Part shown: piece after piece, positions 9,427 through 18,297 of the stretch | Position numbering within the stretch: position 1 is the stretch's first letter | How the letters are laid out: each line of letters begins with the position of its first letter | Assembly: GCF_000735605.1 (NCBI RefSeq) | Contig: NZ_JPKG01000018.1 | Location: 24,731-88,730 of the forward strand | Direction: 5' to 3' | Length of the DNA: 64,000 nucleotides | From: Allobosea sp. LC85 | Lineage (GTDB): Bacteria; Pseudomonadota; Alphaproteobacteria; Rhizobiales; Beijerinckiaceae | Program-made: the position numbers and the translations under genes | The notes under the pieces: model-generated | What the model saw: only the letters and a program-made list of their open reading frames with translations | What the model was told of the DNA's origin: nothing | Databases searched by the model: none

Positions 9427-10155
9427 ATGAAGAGCCGGGCGGACCAGCTTCTCGTCGAGCGTGGCTTCTTCGAGAGCCGTGCGCGGGCGCAGGCGGCCAT
9501 TGCGGCCGGCCTGGTCTCCGCTGGCGGCATCACCGTGCGAAAAGCCTCCGAAATGATCGCGCGCGATGCCGAGATTCTGGCCGAGGCGCCGCATCCCTAT
9601 GTCTCACGCGGCGGGCTCAAGCTGGCGGCTGCGCTCGATGCCTTCGGGTTCGATCCGGCCGGACTGACTTGCGTCGATGTCGGCGCCTCCACCGGTGGCT
9701 TCACCGATGTCCTGCTGCGACGCGGTGCGCGACACGTCTTCGCCGTCGATGTCGGGTGGGACCAGCTGCATCCCAGCCTGAGGGGCCTTGCACGCGTCAC
9801 CAGCCTTGAGGCGCGCGATATCCGGGCACTGGATGCGGGAGAATTTGCTGCGACTCCGGCGCTCGCCGTGATCGATGTCAGCTTCATCTCGCTGAGGCTT
9901 GTCCTGCCGACCGTTGCCGGCCTGCTGACGCCGGAGGCCCGGATTGTGGCGCTGATCAAGCCGCAATTTGAAGCCGGACGGGCGGCGCTCAAGAAGGGCG
10001 TGGTGCGTGACGAGTCCGTGCACGTCCAGGTCTGCGCGGAGATTTCGACGCAGTTCGCGGAACTGGGCTTCGCGGTCAAGGGCCCGATCCCCTCACCGAT
10101 CGAGGGCGGCGACGGCAATCGCGAGTTTCTGATCGGCGGCTACCGGCCAGGTTAG
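9427..10155 (+). CDS. tlyA: TlyA family rRNA 2'-O-methyltransferase/hemolysin
   Basis: A 242-residue protein. An S4 RNA-binding domain (about residues 1-60, RADQLLVERGFFESRARAQ) is followed by an FtsJ-like Rossmann methyltransferase with the SAM motif DVGASTGGFTDVLLRRG and the later ALIKPQFEAG. TlyA proteins 2'-O-methylate 16S and/or 23S rRNA and were originally named hemolysins. The gene lies 18 bp after dxs and is probably in the same transcript. The ATG at 9427 is preceded by GGCTGAGG. A family B palindrome directly follows the stop and may serve as an mRNA end. Confidence 0.94.
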   Translation: MKSRADQLLVERGFFESRARAQAAIAAGLVSAGGITVRKASEMIARDAEILAEAPHPYVSRGGLKLAAALDAFGFDPAGLTCVDVGASTGGFTDVLLRRGARHVFAVDVGWDQLHPSLRGLARVTSLEARDIRALDAGEFAATPALAVIDVSFISLRLVLPTVAGLLTPEARIVALIKPQFEAGRAALKKGVVRDESVHVQVCAEISTQFAELGFAVKGPIPSPIEGGDGNREFLIGGYRPG

Positions 10156-10203
10156 ATCATCGGCTTTCCCGAAAACCGCAATCCACTTTTCGGGCCGATG
10201 CTT
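10156..10203. repeat. Intergenic palindrome, family B copy 2 (inverted)
   Basis: Starting at the base after the tlyA stop codon, this unit is the reverse complement of the first palindrome at 5893-5938, with identical core sequence. It lies between convergent genes and could form a stem-loop in either transcript. Confidence 0.75.
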
Positions 10204-10214
10204 AGGCCGCTTCC

Positions 10215-10715
10215 TCAATTCGCGAACAGGGCGTCGATATTGTCCTGCAGCGAACGGACATCGAAGTGGTCGGTGTCGATCTGGCCGTTGACGTTGATGA
10301 AGAGCGTGGTGTGGCCGATCAGGCTGCGCAACGCTCCGGCCGCAACCTCGACGACCGCTGCAACATCCTCGCCTTCGTCCAGTTCCCCGAGAAGCCCGGT
10401 CGCCGTGGCGATCACCTGGCTCATGGTGCGGCAGAGTTGCTCGAAGGCCTCGACCTGACATGCGTCGAGCTGGTCGTAGGCGGCGAGTGCTTCCGGCGCG
10501 CAGCGCAGCCGCGAGGTCTGGAAATGCTCGCGATAGCCGACCGCCCGCCAGGTGCGGAGCTCCTCGATGATGCCGCGATCCATCGGCACCATTTCGATCA
10601 GCATCAGCGCTTCGCCATAGCGATTGAGATAGTCAGTCGAGAGCGGGGGTTTCCCGGTCGGACCCAGCCGTTCATCCGCATCAACGGCCAGCGCTCTCAT
10701 CGCAGGGGCGGTCAT
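10215..10715 (-). CDS. Conserved hypothetical protein, all-helical
   Basis: A 166-residue soluble protein with no signal peptide or membrane segment. Conserved-looking blocks are LSTDYLNRYGEALMLIEM, EELRTWRAVGYREHF, and a C-terminal HTTLFINVNGQIDTDHFD. The composition suggests mostly helix. I do not recognise a domain. It lies convergent to tlyA, and its upstream region is shared with the divergent YedK-type gene at 10806. AGAGG lies 7 nt before the ATG. Confidence 0.65.
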   Translation of the reverse strand: MTAPAMRALAVDADERLGPTGKPPLSTDYLNRYGEALMLIEMVPMDRGIIEELRTWRAVGYREHFQTSRLRCAPEALAAYDQLDACQVEAFEQLCRTMSQVIATATGLLGELDEGEDVAAVVEVAAGALRSLIGHTTLFINVNGQIDTDHFDVRSLQDNIDALFAN

Positions 10716-10805
10716 CCTCAGGCCTCTGAATTGGCGGGACTATGCTCGACCAAACCCGAATAAAGTGTTGATCGGAGCGGTAAGGCTTGGCACATCCAGC
10801 GCGAC

Positions 10806-11543
10806 ATGTGTGGTCGCTACGCCATTACCCTTCCGCCTCAGGCGATGCGCGAACACTTCGCCTATCCCGAGCAGCCCAATTTTCCGCCGCGCTACAATAT
10901 CGCGCCGACGCAGCCCGTGCCTGTCGTCCGCAATCACGAAGGCGGACGACAGTTCCTGCTGATGCGCTGGGGCTTCATTCCCGGTTGGGTCAAGGACCCC
11001 AGGGACTTTCCGCTGGTGATCAACATCCGCAGCGAGAGCGCACGCGAGAAACCATCCTTTCGCGCTGCTTTCAGCCGCAGGCGCTGCCTGATGCCGGTCG
11101 ACGGCTTCTATGAATGGCATCGGCTCGACCAGGAGAGCCGCCCCTATCTGTTCCGCAAGCCAGATCACGGGCTCTTCGCCTTCGCCGCCCTGTGGGAGAC
11201 CTGGCATTCGCAGGACGGCTCCGAGATCGACACGGTTGCGATGGTCACCGGTCCGGCCAATGGTCTGATGTCAGCCTTCCACCATCGCTGCCCCGTCATC
11301 CTCGCACCAGCGGATCACGCAGCCTGGCTCGATGCCGGCGCGCGCGACGACGATGTCGCAACGCTGCTGAAGCCTCCGGCGGAGGATTTGCTGGAGGCGG
11401 TCCGGATCGGAACCGCGGTGAACCGCGTCAGCAATGACGGGCCTGACGTCCAGGCACCCTATGACGCGGCAACGGAAAGCCGGACACCGCCCGCAAAGCC
11501 GCGTCGGCCGGTAGAGCCACCGGCGCAGGGGAGCCTGTTCTGA
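10806..11543 (+). CDS. SOS response-associated peptidase (YedK/HMCES, SRAP family)
   Basis: SRAP proteins form a covalent crosslink with abasic sites in single-stranded DNA, protecting them from cleavage. The catalytic Cys2 follows the initiator Met directly (MCGRYAITLP). The conserved PRYNIAPTQPVPVV, MRWGFIPGW, NIRSESAREKPSFR, RCLMPVDGFYEW and ALWETW blocks are present, and the active-site histidine is in FHHRCPVIL. The length of 245 is normal, with a proline-rich tail. No LexA box was identified upstream. A family B repeat lies downstream. Confidence 0.96.
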   Translation: MCGRYAITLPPQAMREHFAYPEQPNFPPRYNIAPTQPVPVVRNHEGGRQFLLMRWGFIPGWVKDPRDFPLVINIRSESAREKPSFRAAFSRRRCLMPVDGFYEWHRLDQESRPYLFRKPDHGLFAFAALWETWHSQDGSEIDTVAMVTGPANGLMSAFHHRCPVILAPADHAAWLDAGARDDDVATLLKPPAEDLLEAVRIGTAVNRVSNDGPDVQAPYDAATESRTPPAKPRRPVEPPAQGSLF

Positions 11544-11660
11544 GCAGGTTCCGCGCGTGATAAAGATCGACGGAAGCAGCCGAAGGCGATGCGCAATTCC
11601 CGGACTAGATCGCCGTGCGTCGGTTCGGACGCAGGAGGTGCGACCTATCTCTTTGTTTGA

Positions 11661-11707
11661 GCATCGGCTTTCCCGAAAACCGCACTCCACTTTTCGGGCG
11701 CCGATGC
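11661..11707. repeat. Intergenic palindrome, family B copy 3
   Basis: GCATCGG and CCGATGC outer arms enclose TTTCCCGAAAA and TTTTCGGG inner arms. It is oriented like the 10156 copy, with a small number of changes including an added GC pair. It lies between convergent genes. Confidence 0.72.
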
Positions 11708-11729
11708 TTTGGCCTGAGGGCCTCCCGCC

Positions 11730-13136
11730 TTACAGCACGGCACCGGGGTTCAGGATGCCTTGCGGATCGAGCGTCGCCTTGAGCGTCTTCATCAGCGCGA
11801 GCTCGACCGGGTCCTTCACACTCGGCAGTAAATAGCGCTTGAGCCGGCCAATGCCGTGCTCGGCCGAAATCGAGCCATGCATCTCGGTGACGATGGCGTG
11901 AACGGCGTGATTGACCTCGTCCCAGCGCGCCAGGAAGGCCTCCTTGTCCGCCCCGACCGGCTGACTGACATTGAAATGGATATTGCCATCGCCGAGATGG
12001 CCGAAGGGCACCGGGCGGCAACCCGGGATCATCGCCTCGACCGTCGCAATGGCGCGAGCCAGGAAATCCGGCGTTGCGTGCAGCGGCACGGAAATGTCGT
12101 GCTTGATCGAGCCCCCCTCGAAACGCTGCACCTCTGACAGCATCTCGCGCAGCTTCCAGAAATCCTTGCGCTGTTCGAGCGAGCCGGCCAGCACCGCATC
12201 GGTGATCAGGCCGTTCTCCAGAGCCTCGCCCAGGAAGGATTCGACAGCTTCGTCGAGACCGGTCGCGCTTTGGGCCGAAACCTCCATCAGCACATACCAG
12301 GGCGACGGTTCCGCAAGCGGGTCACGGGTGCCGGCAGCATGGCGCAGCACGAAATCGAGTCCTGTGCGCGGCATGAGCTCGAAGGTCGTCAATGTGCCGC
12401 CCGCGCCGGCCTTGGCTGCGTTGAGCAGGGCCAGCGCTTCGGCCGGCCCAGGCAGCGCGAGGAAGGCTGTGGCGCGCGCCGCCGGAAGCGGGAAGAGCTT
12501 CAGCACCGCAGCTGTGATGACGCCGAGCGTACCTTCGGCGCCGATGAAGAGGTTCTTCAGATCGTAGCCGGTATTGTCCTTGCGCAGTTGCCTGAGCCCG
12601 TTCCAGATACGGCCGTCGGCCAACACGACCTCGAGCCCCATGCAGAGCTCGCGGGCATTGCCATAGGCGATCACGGCGGTGCCGCCGGCATTGGTGGAGA
12701 GATTGCCGCCAATGGTGCAGGTGCCTTCCGAGGCGAGCGAGAGCGGGAAGAGCCGTCCGGCGGCTTCAGCCGCCTCCTGCGCACGCTGGAGTGTGACCCC
12801 GGCCTCGACGATCATGGTGTCGCCTTCGGCGTCGACGGCACGAACCTTGTCGAGCCGCTGCAGCGAGAGAATGATCTCACGCCCCTCGGTAATTGGGATC
12901 TGCCCCCCGACGAGCCCGGTATTGCCGCCCTGCGGCACCAGCATCGTCCCGGTTTCGGCTGCGAGCCTGACGATCGCCGCGACCTCCTCGGTCGAGCCCG
13001 GCCGGACGACGGCCGTCGCCTTGCCGCGAAACAGATCCCGCCATTCCTTGAGATAGGGCAGCATCGCATCCGGATCGGCAATGATGTTGCGCGCGCCGAC
13101 GATGCCGGCCATCCGGTCCAGAACTTGAGCGCTCAT
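11730..13136 (-). CDS. FAD-binding oxidase, GlcD/D-2-hydroxyacid dehydrogenase type
   Basis: A 468-residue VAO-family flavoprotein. The N-terminal FAD_binding_4 domain has TMLVPQGGNTGLVGGQIP and the later GTCTIGGNLSTNAGG and IGAEGTLGVITAAVLKLFP. The C-terminal FAD-oxidase_C domain ends with HLGDGNIHFN and AEHGIGRLKR. The family oxidises D-lactate, D-2-hydroxyglutarate or glycolate; the substrate is not defined here. The ATG at 13136 has GGAG 5 nt upstream; the frame continues upstream to 13301 but that portion lies inside the next gene. It lies 13 bp downstream of the RlmD-like gene and may share its transcript. Confidence 0.92.
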   Translation of the reverse strand: MSAQVLDRMAGIVGARNIIADPDAMLPYLKEWRDLFRGKATAVVRPGSTEEVAAIVRLAAETGTMLVPQGGNTGLVGGQIPITEGREIILSLQRLDKVRAVDAEGDTMIVEAGVTLQRAQEAAEAAGRLFPLSLASEGTCTIGGNLSTNAGGTAVIAYGNARELCMGLEVVLADGRIWNGLRQLRKDNTGYDLKNLFIGAEGTLGVITAAVLKLFPLPAARATAFLALPGPAEALALLNAAKAGAGGTLTTFELMPRTGLDFVLRHAAGTRDPLAEPSPWYVLMEVSAQSATGLDEAVESFLGEALENGLITDAVLAGSLEQRKDFWKLREMLSEVQRFEGGSIKHDISVPLHATPDFLARAIATVEAMIPGCRPVPFGHLGDGNIHFNVSQPVGADKEAFLARWDEVNHAVHAIVTEMHGSISAEHGIGRLKRYLLPSVKDPVELALMKTLKATLDPQGILNPGAVL

Positions 13137-13149
13137 AGGGTCTCCGGGG

Positions 13150-14403
13150 TCAATTCTTGCCTGAGCGCCGAAACCGGGCGACCAGTTCGATGTGAGCGGA
13201 ATACCGGAACTGGTCGACCGGCGTGACACCTTCCAGCGCATATCCGCCCGCGACCAGAAGCGCCGCGTCGCGCGCGAAGCTACCGGCATCGCAGGAGACA
13301 TAGACGACGGTCGCGACCTTCGACGCCGCCAACCGCTTCACCTGTGCCTCCGCCCCGGCGCGAGGGGGATCAAGCACCACCGCATCGAAGCCGTTCAGCT
13401 CGGACTCCAGCAGAGGCCGGCGAAAGAGATCGCGCTGCTCGCCTGTGATGGGCTTCAGCCCCTGCGTTGCACTCGCTGCCCTGAGCAGAGCCTGCATGGC
13501 GGCCTTGTCGCTCTCCAGCGCATGAACCTGAGCCTTCTCGGCCAGCCGGAAGGTGAACGGTCCGCATCCCGCGAAAAGATCCGCGAAACGCTTCGCCTTG
13601 GGCAGGGCATCGACGACGAGCGCGGCGAGACGCTCCTCGCCTTCCGCCGTCGCCTGGAGAAAGCCGCCGGGACCGGGCGCAACATAGGCTCGTCCCATTC
13701 CCTGCAAGGGCGGGCGGCGCTCGACGATGACATCCCCATGCATGGCAAGCCGGGCAAGATCGAGCCGTTCGGCCACCTGCGTCAGGGTCAGACGCAACTT
13801 GTCTCCGGCGGGGCCGTGGCCACGAATATCGACATCGAGCCCCGCCTCGGAGGCTGTTACCTGCAGGTCCAGCGGCTTGCTCGAACTCCCCAACCGGTTG
13901 GCGAGCAGTTGCGCGACGGCAGGAGCGCGCGCAAGGCTGGGAGCCAGCACCGGACAGGCCTCGACAGCAATGAGGTCATGGCTACGGGCCATCATGAAGC
14001 CGACCATCATGCCCGCGCCTTCGCGCCGGGCGTGGAAGGTCACACGGCGCCGGCCCACTCCATGCGCATCGACCGTCTCTGCCACAGGCGCATCGATCCC
14101 GACGCGGGCGAGCGCGGTCACGACCTGCTGCCGCTTCCAGTCCTGATAGAGTGCCGGAGGCATGTGCTGCGCCGCGCAGCCACCGCAGCGGGTGAAGAGC
14201 GGGCAGATCGCCGCCACCCGCGATTCAACAGGCGCCAGGATCTCGACGAGCTGCGCGCGGTCGCCATCGCGAACCACCCGCACCGTCTCCCCGGGCAGAG
14301 CATAGGGCACAAAGACCACCCCTTGGGAGGTCTCGGCAATGCCGTCGCCGCGCTGCCCGAGATGCGCGATCGTGAGGGTTTCGTTCATGGCGAGAATGGA
14401 CAT
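13150..14403 (-). CDS. TrmA/RlmD-type RNA m5U methyltransferase
   Basis: A 417-residue class I RNA (uracil-5-)-methyltransferase. An N-terminal TRAM-like beta domain is followed by the iron-sulphur motif CPLFTRCGGCAAQH with a fourth cysteine in EACPVLAP. The C-terminal catalytic domain has FADLFAGCGPFTFRL, DPPRAGAE and the nucleophile segment VYVSCDAGSFARD. Substrates in this family are 23S rRNA (RlmC/RlmD/RumA) or tRNA U54 (TrmA); the Fe-S cluster favours the 23S rRNA enzymes. The first ATG is used; a second at 14388 is possible. cysK diverges 192 bp away. Confidence 0.93.
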   Translation of the reverse strand: MSILAMNETLTIAHLGQRGDGIAETSQGVVFVPYALPGETVRVVRDGDRAQLVEILAPVESRVAAICPLFTRCGGCAAQHMPPALYQDWKRQQVVTALARVGIDAPVAETVDAHGVGRRRVTFHARREGAGMMVGFMMARSHDLIAVEACPVLAPSLARAPAVAQLLANRLGSSSKPLDLQVTASEAGLDVDIRGHGPAGDKLRLTLTQVAERLDLARLAMHGDVIVERRPPLQGMGRAYVAPGPGGFLQATAEGEERLAALVVDALPKAKRFADLFAGCGPFTFRLAEKAQVHALESDKAAMQALLRAASATQGLKPITGEQRDLFRRPLLESELNGFDAVVLDPPRAGAEAQVKRLAASKVATVVYVSCDAGSFARDAALLVAGGYALEGVTPVDQFRYSAHIELVARFRRSGKN

Positions 14404-14595
14404 GCGGACTTACGTTTGTGACCTTCGGTTTAGGTTCGCCTATCAGGTTGAACCGAAAGAGGGAAATCCGGTCGCCCGATCCGCGCAATTCGAAAAATTC
14501 TTCCCGTGAAACGAGAAGAAAATTCTCTATCCTGACGTTGCAGCGTTGCTCCGGCCCGGCCGGAGACCAGTCTGGGCCCGAGGAGTGATTTCATC

Positions 14596-15642
14596 ATGAC
14601 GATCCGCAACGGTGTCATCGAGGCCATCGGCAATACGCCCCTGATCAAGCTCAAGCGTGCCTCGGAGACGACCGGTTGCACGATCCTTGGGAAGGCCGAG
14701 TTCATGAACCCGGGACAGTCCGTCAAGGACCGCGCCGCGCTCGCGATCATACGCGATGCCGAAGCGCGCGGCCTCCTGAAACAGGGCGGCGTGATCGTCG
14801 AAGGCACAGCCGGCAATACCGGCATCGGGCTTGCCCTCGTCGGCAATGCATTGGGATACCGCTCGGTGATCGTGATCCCCGATACGCAGTCGCAGGAAAA
14901 GAAGGACATGTTGCGGCTTGCCGGCGCGACGCTGGTCGAGGTGCCCGCGGTCGGCTACGCCAACCCGAACAATTACGTAAAGGTCTCAGGCCGTCTCGCC
15001 GAGGAACTCGCGAAGAGCGAGCCAAACGGCGCGATCTGGGCCAACCAGTTCGACAATGTCGCCAATCGGCAAGGCCATTTCGAGACAACTGGCCCGGAGA
15101 TCTGGCGACAGACCGAAGGCAAGGTCGATGGCTTCATTTGCGCGGTCGGCACCGGCGGCACGCTCGCAGGCGCCGCGATCGCGCTGAAGGGTTTCAACCC
15201 GAAGATCCGCATCGGCCTTGCCGATCCGATGGGTGCGGCCCTGCATTCCTGGTTCACAACCGGCGAACTCAAGGCGGAAGGCTCCTCGATCACCGAGGGC
15301 ATCGGTCAGGGCCGGATCACCCGGAATATCGAGGGCGCTCCGATCGACGTCTCCTTCCAGATTCCCGACGAGGAGGCGATCCCTCTCGTCTTCGAGCTAC
15401 TGGAACATGAAGGCCTTTGCCTCGGCGGCTCTTCCGGCATCAATGTCGCCGGCGCGATCAGGCTGGCGAAGGAGATGGGTCCCGGCCACACCATTGTGAC
15501 CATCCTCGCTGATTACGGCACGCGCTATCAGTCAAAACTGTTCAATCCGGAGTTCCTGCGCTCGAAGGGCCTGCCCGTTCCGGGCTGGCTGACGCGCGGC
15601 AGCGAGGGCCTGAAGGACGTGATGGGCCGCGTGATGGCGTGA
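14596..15642 (+). CDS. cysK: Cysteine synthase A (O-acetylserine sulfhydrylase)
   Basis: CysK makes cysteine from O-acetylserine and sulfide using PLP. The 348-residue protein begins IGNTPLIKLKRAS, has the Schiff-base lysine in NPGQSVKDRAA, the substrate loop EGTAGNTGIGLAL and the phosphate-binding GTGGTLAG. It is somewhat longer than the 310-residue classic form because of a C-terminal extension (RGSEGLKDVMGRVMA), as in a subset of alphaproteobacterial enzymes. GAGGAG precedes the ATG. The next gene begins 5 bp later and is probably co-transcribed. Confidence 0.95.
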   Translation: MTIRNGVIEAIGNTPLIKLKRASETTGCTILGKAEFMNPGQSVKDRAALAIIRDAEARGLLKQGGVIVEGTAGNTGIGLALVGNALGYRSVIVIPDTQSQEKKDMLRLAGATLVEVPAVGYANPNNYVKVSGRLAEELAKSEPNGAIWANQFDNVANRQGHFETTGPEIWRQTEGKVDGFICAVGTGGTLAGAAIALKGFNPKIRIGLADPMGAALHSWFTTGELKAEGSSITEGIGQGRITRNIEGAPIDVSFQIPDEEAIPLVFELLEHEGLCLGGSSGINVAGAIRLAKEMGPGHTIVTILADYGTRYQSKLFNPEFLRSKGLPVPGWLTRGSEGLKDVMGRVMA

Positions 15643-15646
15643 CACC

Positions 15647-16216
15647 ATGCTGCTGAACCGCCCGACACTGGACGGCATCGCGGCCGGACGCATCACGCTT
15701 GTGTTCCGCCGCTGGCGCCGACCCAGCGTCAGGGCTGGCGGCACGCTCCTGACGAGCATCGGCCTGCTGGCGATCGAGGACGTCGAGCCAGTCGCGGAGA
15801 TCGGCGAAGACGAAGCAAAGGCGGCCGGATACGGTTCGCAAGAGCGCTTGCTTGCCGAGCTCGCCGAACGGCAAGGGCAACTCTACCGTGTCCGACTGCG
15901 TCTTTCCGGTCCGGACCCACGTATTGCCTTGGGCGCGACAGCGGAGTTGGAAAAACTCGACCTTGCTGTACTCTCGCGGCGGCTCAAGCGACTTGACTCA
16001 ACCAAGCCCTGGACGATCGAAACGCTGTCGATGATCGCCGCAAACCCGGGCCGGCGCGCTCGCGATCTTGCCGCACGGCTCGGGCGCGAGCGCCTGTCAT
16101 TCAAGCAGCATGTGCGCAAGCTCAAGAAACTGGGCCTGGCCGAAAGCCTCGCGACGGGCTACCGCCTGTCGCCGCGAGGCGACGCCCTGCTCCGGCTCAT
16201 GACCAGCAGCCAGTGA
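15647..16216 (+). CDS. ASCH-like domain plus winged-helix protein
   Basis: A 189-residue protein of two parts. Residues 1-100 resemble an ASCH/PUA-like fold (LLNRPTLDGIAAGRITLVFRRW and GTLLTSIGLLAIEDVEPV), a fold usually linked to RNA or nucleotide binding. Residues 115-185 look like a winged helix (NPGRRARDLAARLGRERLSF, KQHVRKLKKLGLAES, GYRLSPRGDALL). It starts 5 bp after cysK. The ASCH-HTH combination suggests a small regulator or RNA-binding protein. No function is established, and convergent corA ends 3 bp away. Confidence 0.7.
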   Translation: MLLNRPTLDGIAAGRITLVFRRWRRPSVRAGGTLLTSIGLLAIEDVEPVAEIGEDEAKAAGYGSQERLLAELAERQGQLYRVRLRLSGPDPRIALGATAELEKLDLAVLSRRLKRLDSTKPWTIETLSMIAANPGRRARDLAARLGRERLSFKQHVRKLKKLGLAESLATGYRLSPRGDALLRLMTSSQ

Positions 16217-16219
16217 CGT

Positions 16220-17209
16220 TCAGAGCCATTTCTTCCAGCGGAAGAACAGATACGGCAGGATCGCCGCAACGATCATCATGCCGAGGGACATCGGGTAGCC
16301 GTAGTCCCATTTCAATTCCGGCATCTTCTCGAAGTTCATGCCGTAGATCGACGCGATCAGGGTGGGCGGCATCAGCACCACCGCGACGACCGAAAACAGC
16401 TTGATGATCTTGTTCTGCTCGAGACCAACGAGGCCGAGCGTGGCGTTCAGCATGAACTGCAGCTTGCTCGAGAGGAAGGTCGCGTGCTCCTCGATGGCCT
16501 GGACGTCGCGGATCGAGGTGCGCCACTCCGGCGAAAAACCGCTCGCCGCCTTCTTCGGCCGCTTGAAATTGGCAGAGAGGAAGAGCAGCACGCGCTCGAC
16601 CGAGACCATGCTCTCGCGCACATTCGAGATGATATGCTCGTATTGGCCGATCTTCCGCAGGACACCCTGATAGGCGCTGTTTTGTTCGACATCGGCGCTC
16701 TTGCCCTCGAAGATGCTCCGGGACGCAGTGTCGACCTTGTCACCGACCCCACGCAGAACCTCCGCCGCGCGATCGACGATCGCCTCGATCAGCCCCTCGA
16801 TCACAGCGGCTGGCTCGACGCCACAACCGCCCGGCTTGGTGACGCGATTGAGGAAGATGCCGAAGGCGCCCGGCTCGTCGTAACGCACGGTAACGAGCGC
16901 CGCCTCCGTCAGGATGAAGGTGACATCGGCCAGTTTCGGCACATTGGTGTCCGACTGGCAGATGATTCGCGCAGTCATGTAATGCGCGCCGTTCTCGGTG
17001 TAGATGATCTCGGATGGTTCGAGATCATGCATCTCCTCACGAGTCGGAATCGAGATACCGAGATGGTCCTCGACCTTGCGATCATCGACCTTGGTCGGGT
17101 TCATCAGGTCGATCCAGACCGACCCCGCCGGAATCGGTTCGTCATCCGCAATCGTCCGGTGAATGAGCTTGTCGCCGGTTTCAGTGCAGACGCCGTGGAT
17201 CAGGAGCAT
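16220..17209 (-). CDS. corA: CorA-type magnesium/cobalt transporter
   Basis: A 329-residue 2-TM-GxN transporter. The long N-terminal cytoplasmic alpha/beta and helical domain ends in two C-terminal membrane helices, LFSVVAVVLMPPTLIASI and a final GMMIVAAILPYLFFRW, separated by the pore signature YGMNFE. CorA proteins form pentamers that carry Mg2+ and related divalent cations inward. Length and topology are normal. It lies convergent to the ASCH-HTH gene with only 3 bp between stops. No riboswitch was recognised upstream. Confidence 0.95.
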   Translation of the reverse strand: MLLIHGVCTETGDKLIHRTIADDEPIPAGSVWIDLMNPTKVDDRKVEDHLGISIPTREEMHDLEPSEIIYTENGAHYMTARIICQSDTNVPKLADVTFILTEAALVTVRYDEPGAFGIFLNRVTKPGGCGVEPAAVIEGLIEAIVDRAAEVLRGVGDKVDTASRSIFEGKSADVEQNSAYQGVLRKIGQYEHIISNVRESMVSVERVLLFLSANFKRPKKAASGFSPEWRTSIRDVQAIEEHATFLSSKLQFMLNATLGLVGLEQNKIIKLFSVVAVVLMPPTLIASIYGMNFEKMPELKWDYGYPMSLGMMIVAAILPYLFFRWKKWL

Positions 17210-17297
17210 GGCAGACGACTTTCAGCAGCAGGAACAGCCCGGAATGCTGCGCTGCAGAAACTCCAAGCCGCCAACGATGTCAAACCGATGACGCGCC

Positions 17298-17412
17298 TAG
17301 AGCATGCTGCGAAAAAGTGGCAACGGTTTTTCGCAAAAAGCATGCTCTAAACTATGAGAGTCGATCACATTCGCTGCGTTTGGACGAAAATCGTCCAAAC
17401 GCAGCGTGATCT
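17298..17412. repeat. Two-palindrome intergenic repeat, family A copy 2
   Basis: The first palindrome pairs AGAGCATGC with GCATGCTCT and TGCGAAAAA with TTTTTCGCA. The second has a perfect 16-bp arm, CGCTGCGTTTGGACGA, with an AAA loop, framed by GATCAC and GTGATC. It is related over its whole length to 1342-1455 and ends 10 bp from the stop of a minus-strand gene. It is the cleaner copy of the pair. Confidence 0.8.
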
Positions 17413-17422
17413 TGTGGCGCGC

Positions 17423-18283
17423 TCACACTCCGCCCTTCACACCGGCCGGTGGCTTGCTGTCGGTGGGCACGAAGAAGTCCGGCATCAACGGCACTGACGG
17501 GTCGACGCGGTAATCCGAGAAGTCGGTGATGCCTTCGCCGGCCATGAAGCTGTCGTCGATCAGGAAATTGCCGGAGAACTGCCGCGACGACTTCAGGAAG
17601 ATCATATGCGCGGCATCGGCCAGGATCTCGGGTGTGCGGCTCGCCTGCACCATCTTGTCGCCGCCGAGCAGATTCTGGACGGCCGCGGTCGCGATGGTTG
17701 TGCGAGGCCAGAGCGCGTTGACCGCGATGCCCTTCGGGGCGAGTTCACCGGCCAGGCCCAGCACGCACAGGCTCATGCCGTATTTCGCGATGGAATAGGC
17801 GAGGTGCGGCGCGAACCAGTGCGTCTTCATGTCGAGCGGCGGCGAGAGCATCAGGATATGCGGGTTCTCCGCCTTTTCCAGATGCGGGATCGCGTATTTC
17901 GAGACCATGAAGGTGCCGCGCGTGTTGATCTGGTGCATCAGATCGAAGCGCTTCATGTCGGTCATCTGCGTGTTGGTCAGATTGATCGCGCTGGCATTGT
18001 TCACCACGATGTCGATGCCGCCGAACGTGGCGACGGTCTTCGCAATCGCGTCTACGACACCGGCCTCATCGCGAACGTCGACCATCAGCGGCAGGCATTT
18101 TCCGCCGGCGGCCTCGATCTCGGCGGCAGCGGTGTGGATCGTGCCCGGCAGCTTCGGATGCGGCTCGGCCGTCTTCGCGGCGATGGTGACATTGGCGCCA
18201 TCGCGCGCCGCCTTGAGCGCGATCGCGAGCCCGATGCCGCGAGAGCCGCCGGTGATGAAGAGCGTCTTGTTCTTGAGCGACAT
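17423..18283 (-). CDS. SDR family oxidoreductase, HSDL2-like
   Basis: A 286-residue short-chain dehydrogenase. The cofactor motif TGGSRGIG near residue 12, a NNAS motif and the catalytic YSIAK are all present. Segments HPKLPGTIHTAA and NALWPRTTIATAAVQNLLGG are typical of the hydroxysteroid dehydrogenase-like 2 group, peroxisomal or fatty-acid-linked enzymes whose substrate is unclear. The start at 18283 (MSLKNKTLF) is chosen because GAGGGAGAGAGACC precedes it. It lies 14 bp after a second SDR gene, so the two are likely co-transcribed. Confidence 0.9.
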   Translation of the reverse strand: MSLKNKTLFITGGSRGIGLAIALKAARDGANVTIAAKTAEPHPKLPGTIHTAAAEIEAAGGKCLPLMVDVRDEAGVVDAIAKTVATFGGIDIVVNNASAINLTNTQMTDMKRFDLMHQINTRGTFMVSKYAIPHLEKAENPHILMLSPPLDMKTHWFAPHLAYSIAKYGMSLCVLGLAGELAPKGIAVNALWPRTTIATAAVQNLLGGDKMVQASRTPEILADAAHMIFLKSSRQFSGNFLIDDSFMAGEGITDFSDYRVDPSVPLMPDFFVPTDSKPPAGVKGGV

Positions 18284-18297
18284 GGTCTCTCTCCCTC

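Noticed and set aside
7873..9594. A 573-codon minus-strand frame
   Set aside because: Antisense to dxs and tlyA.
13137..13301. N-terminal extension of the FAD oxidase frame
   Set aside because: It overlaps the RlmD-like gene and precedes a good start with a ribosome binding site.
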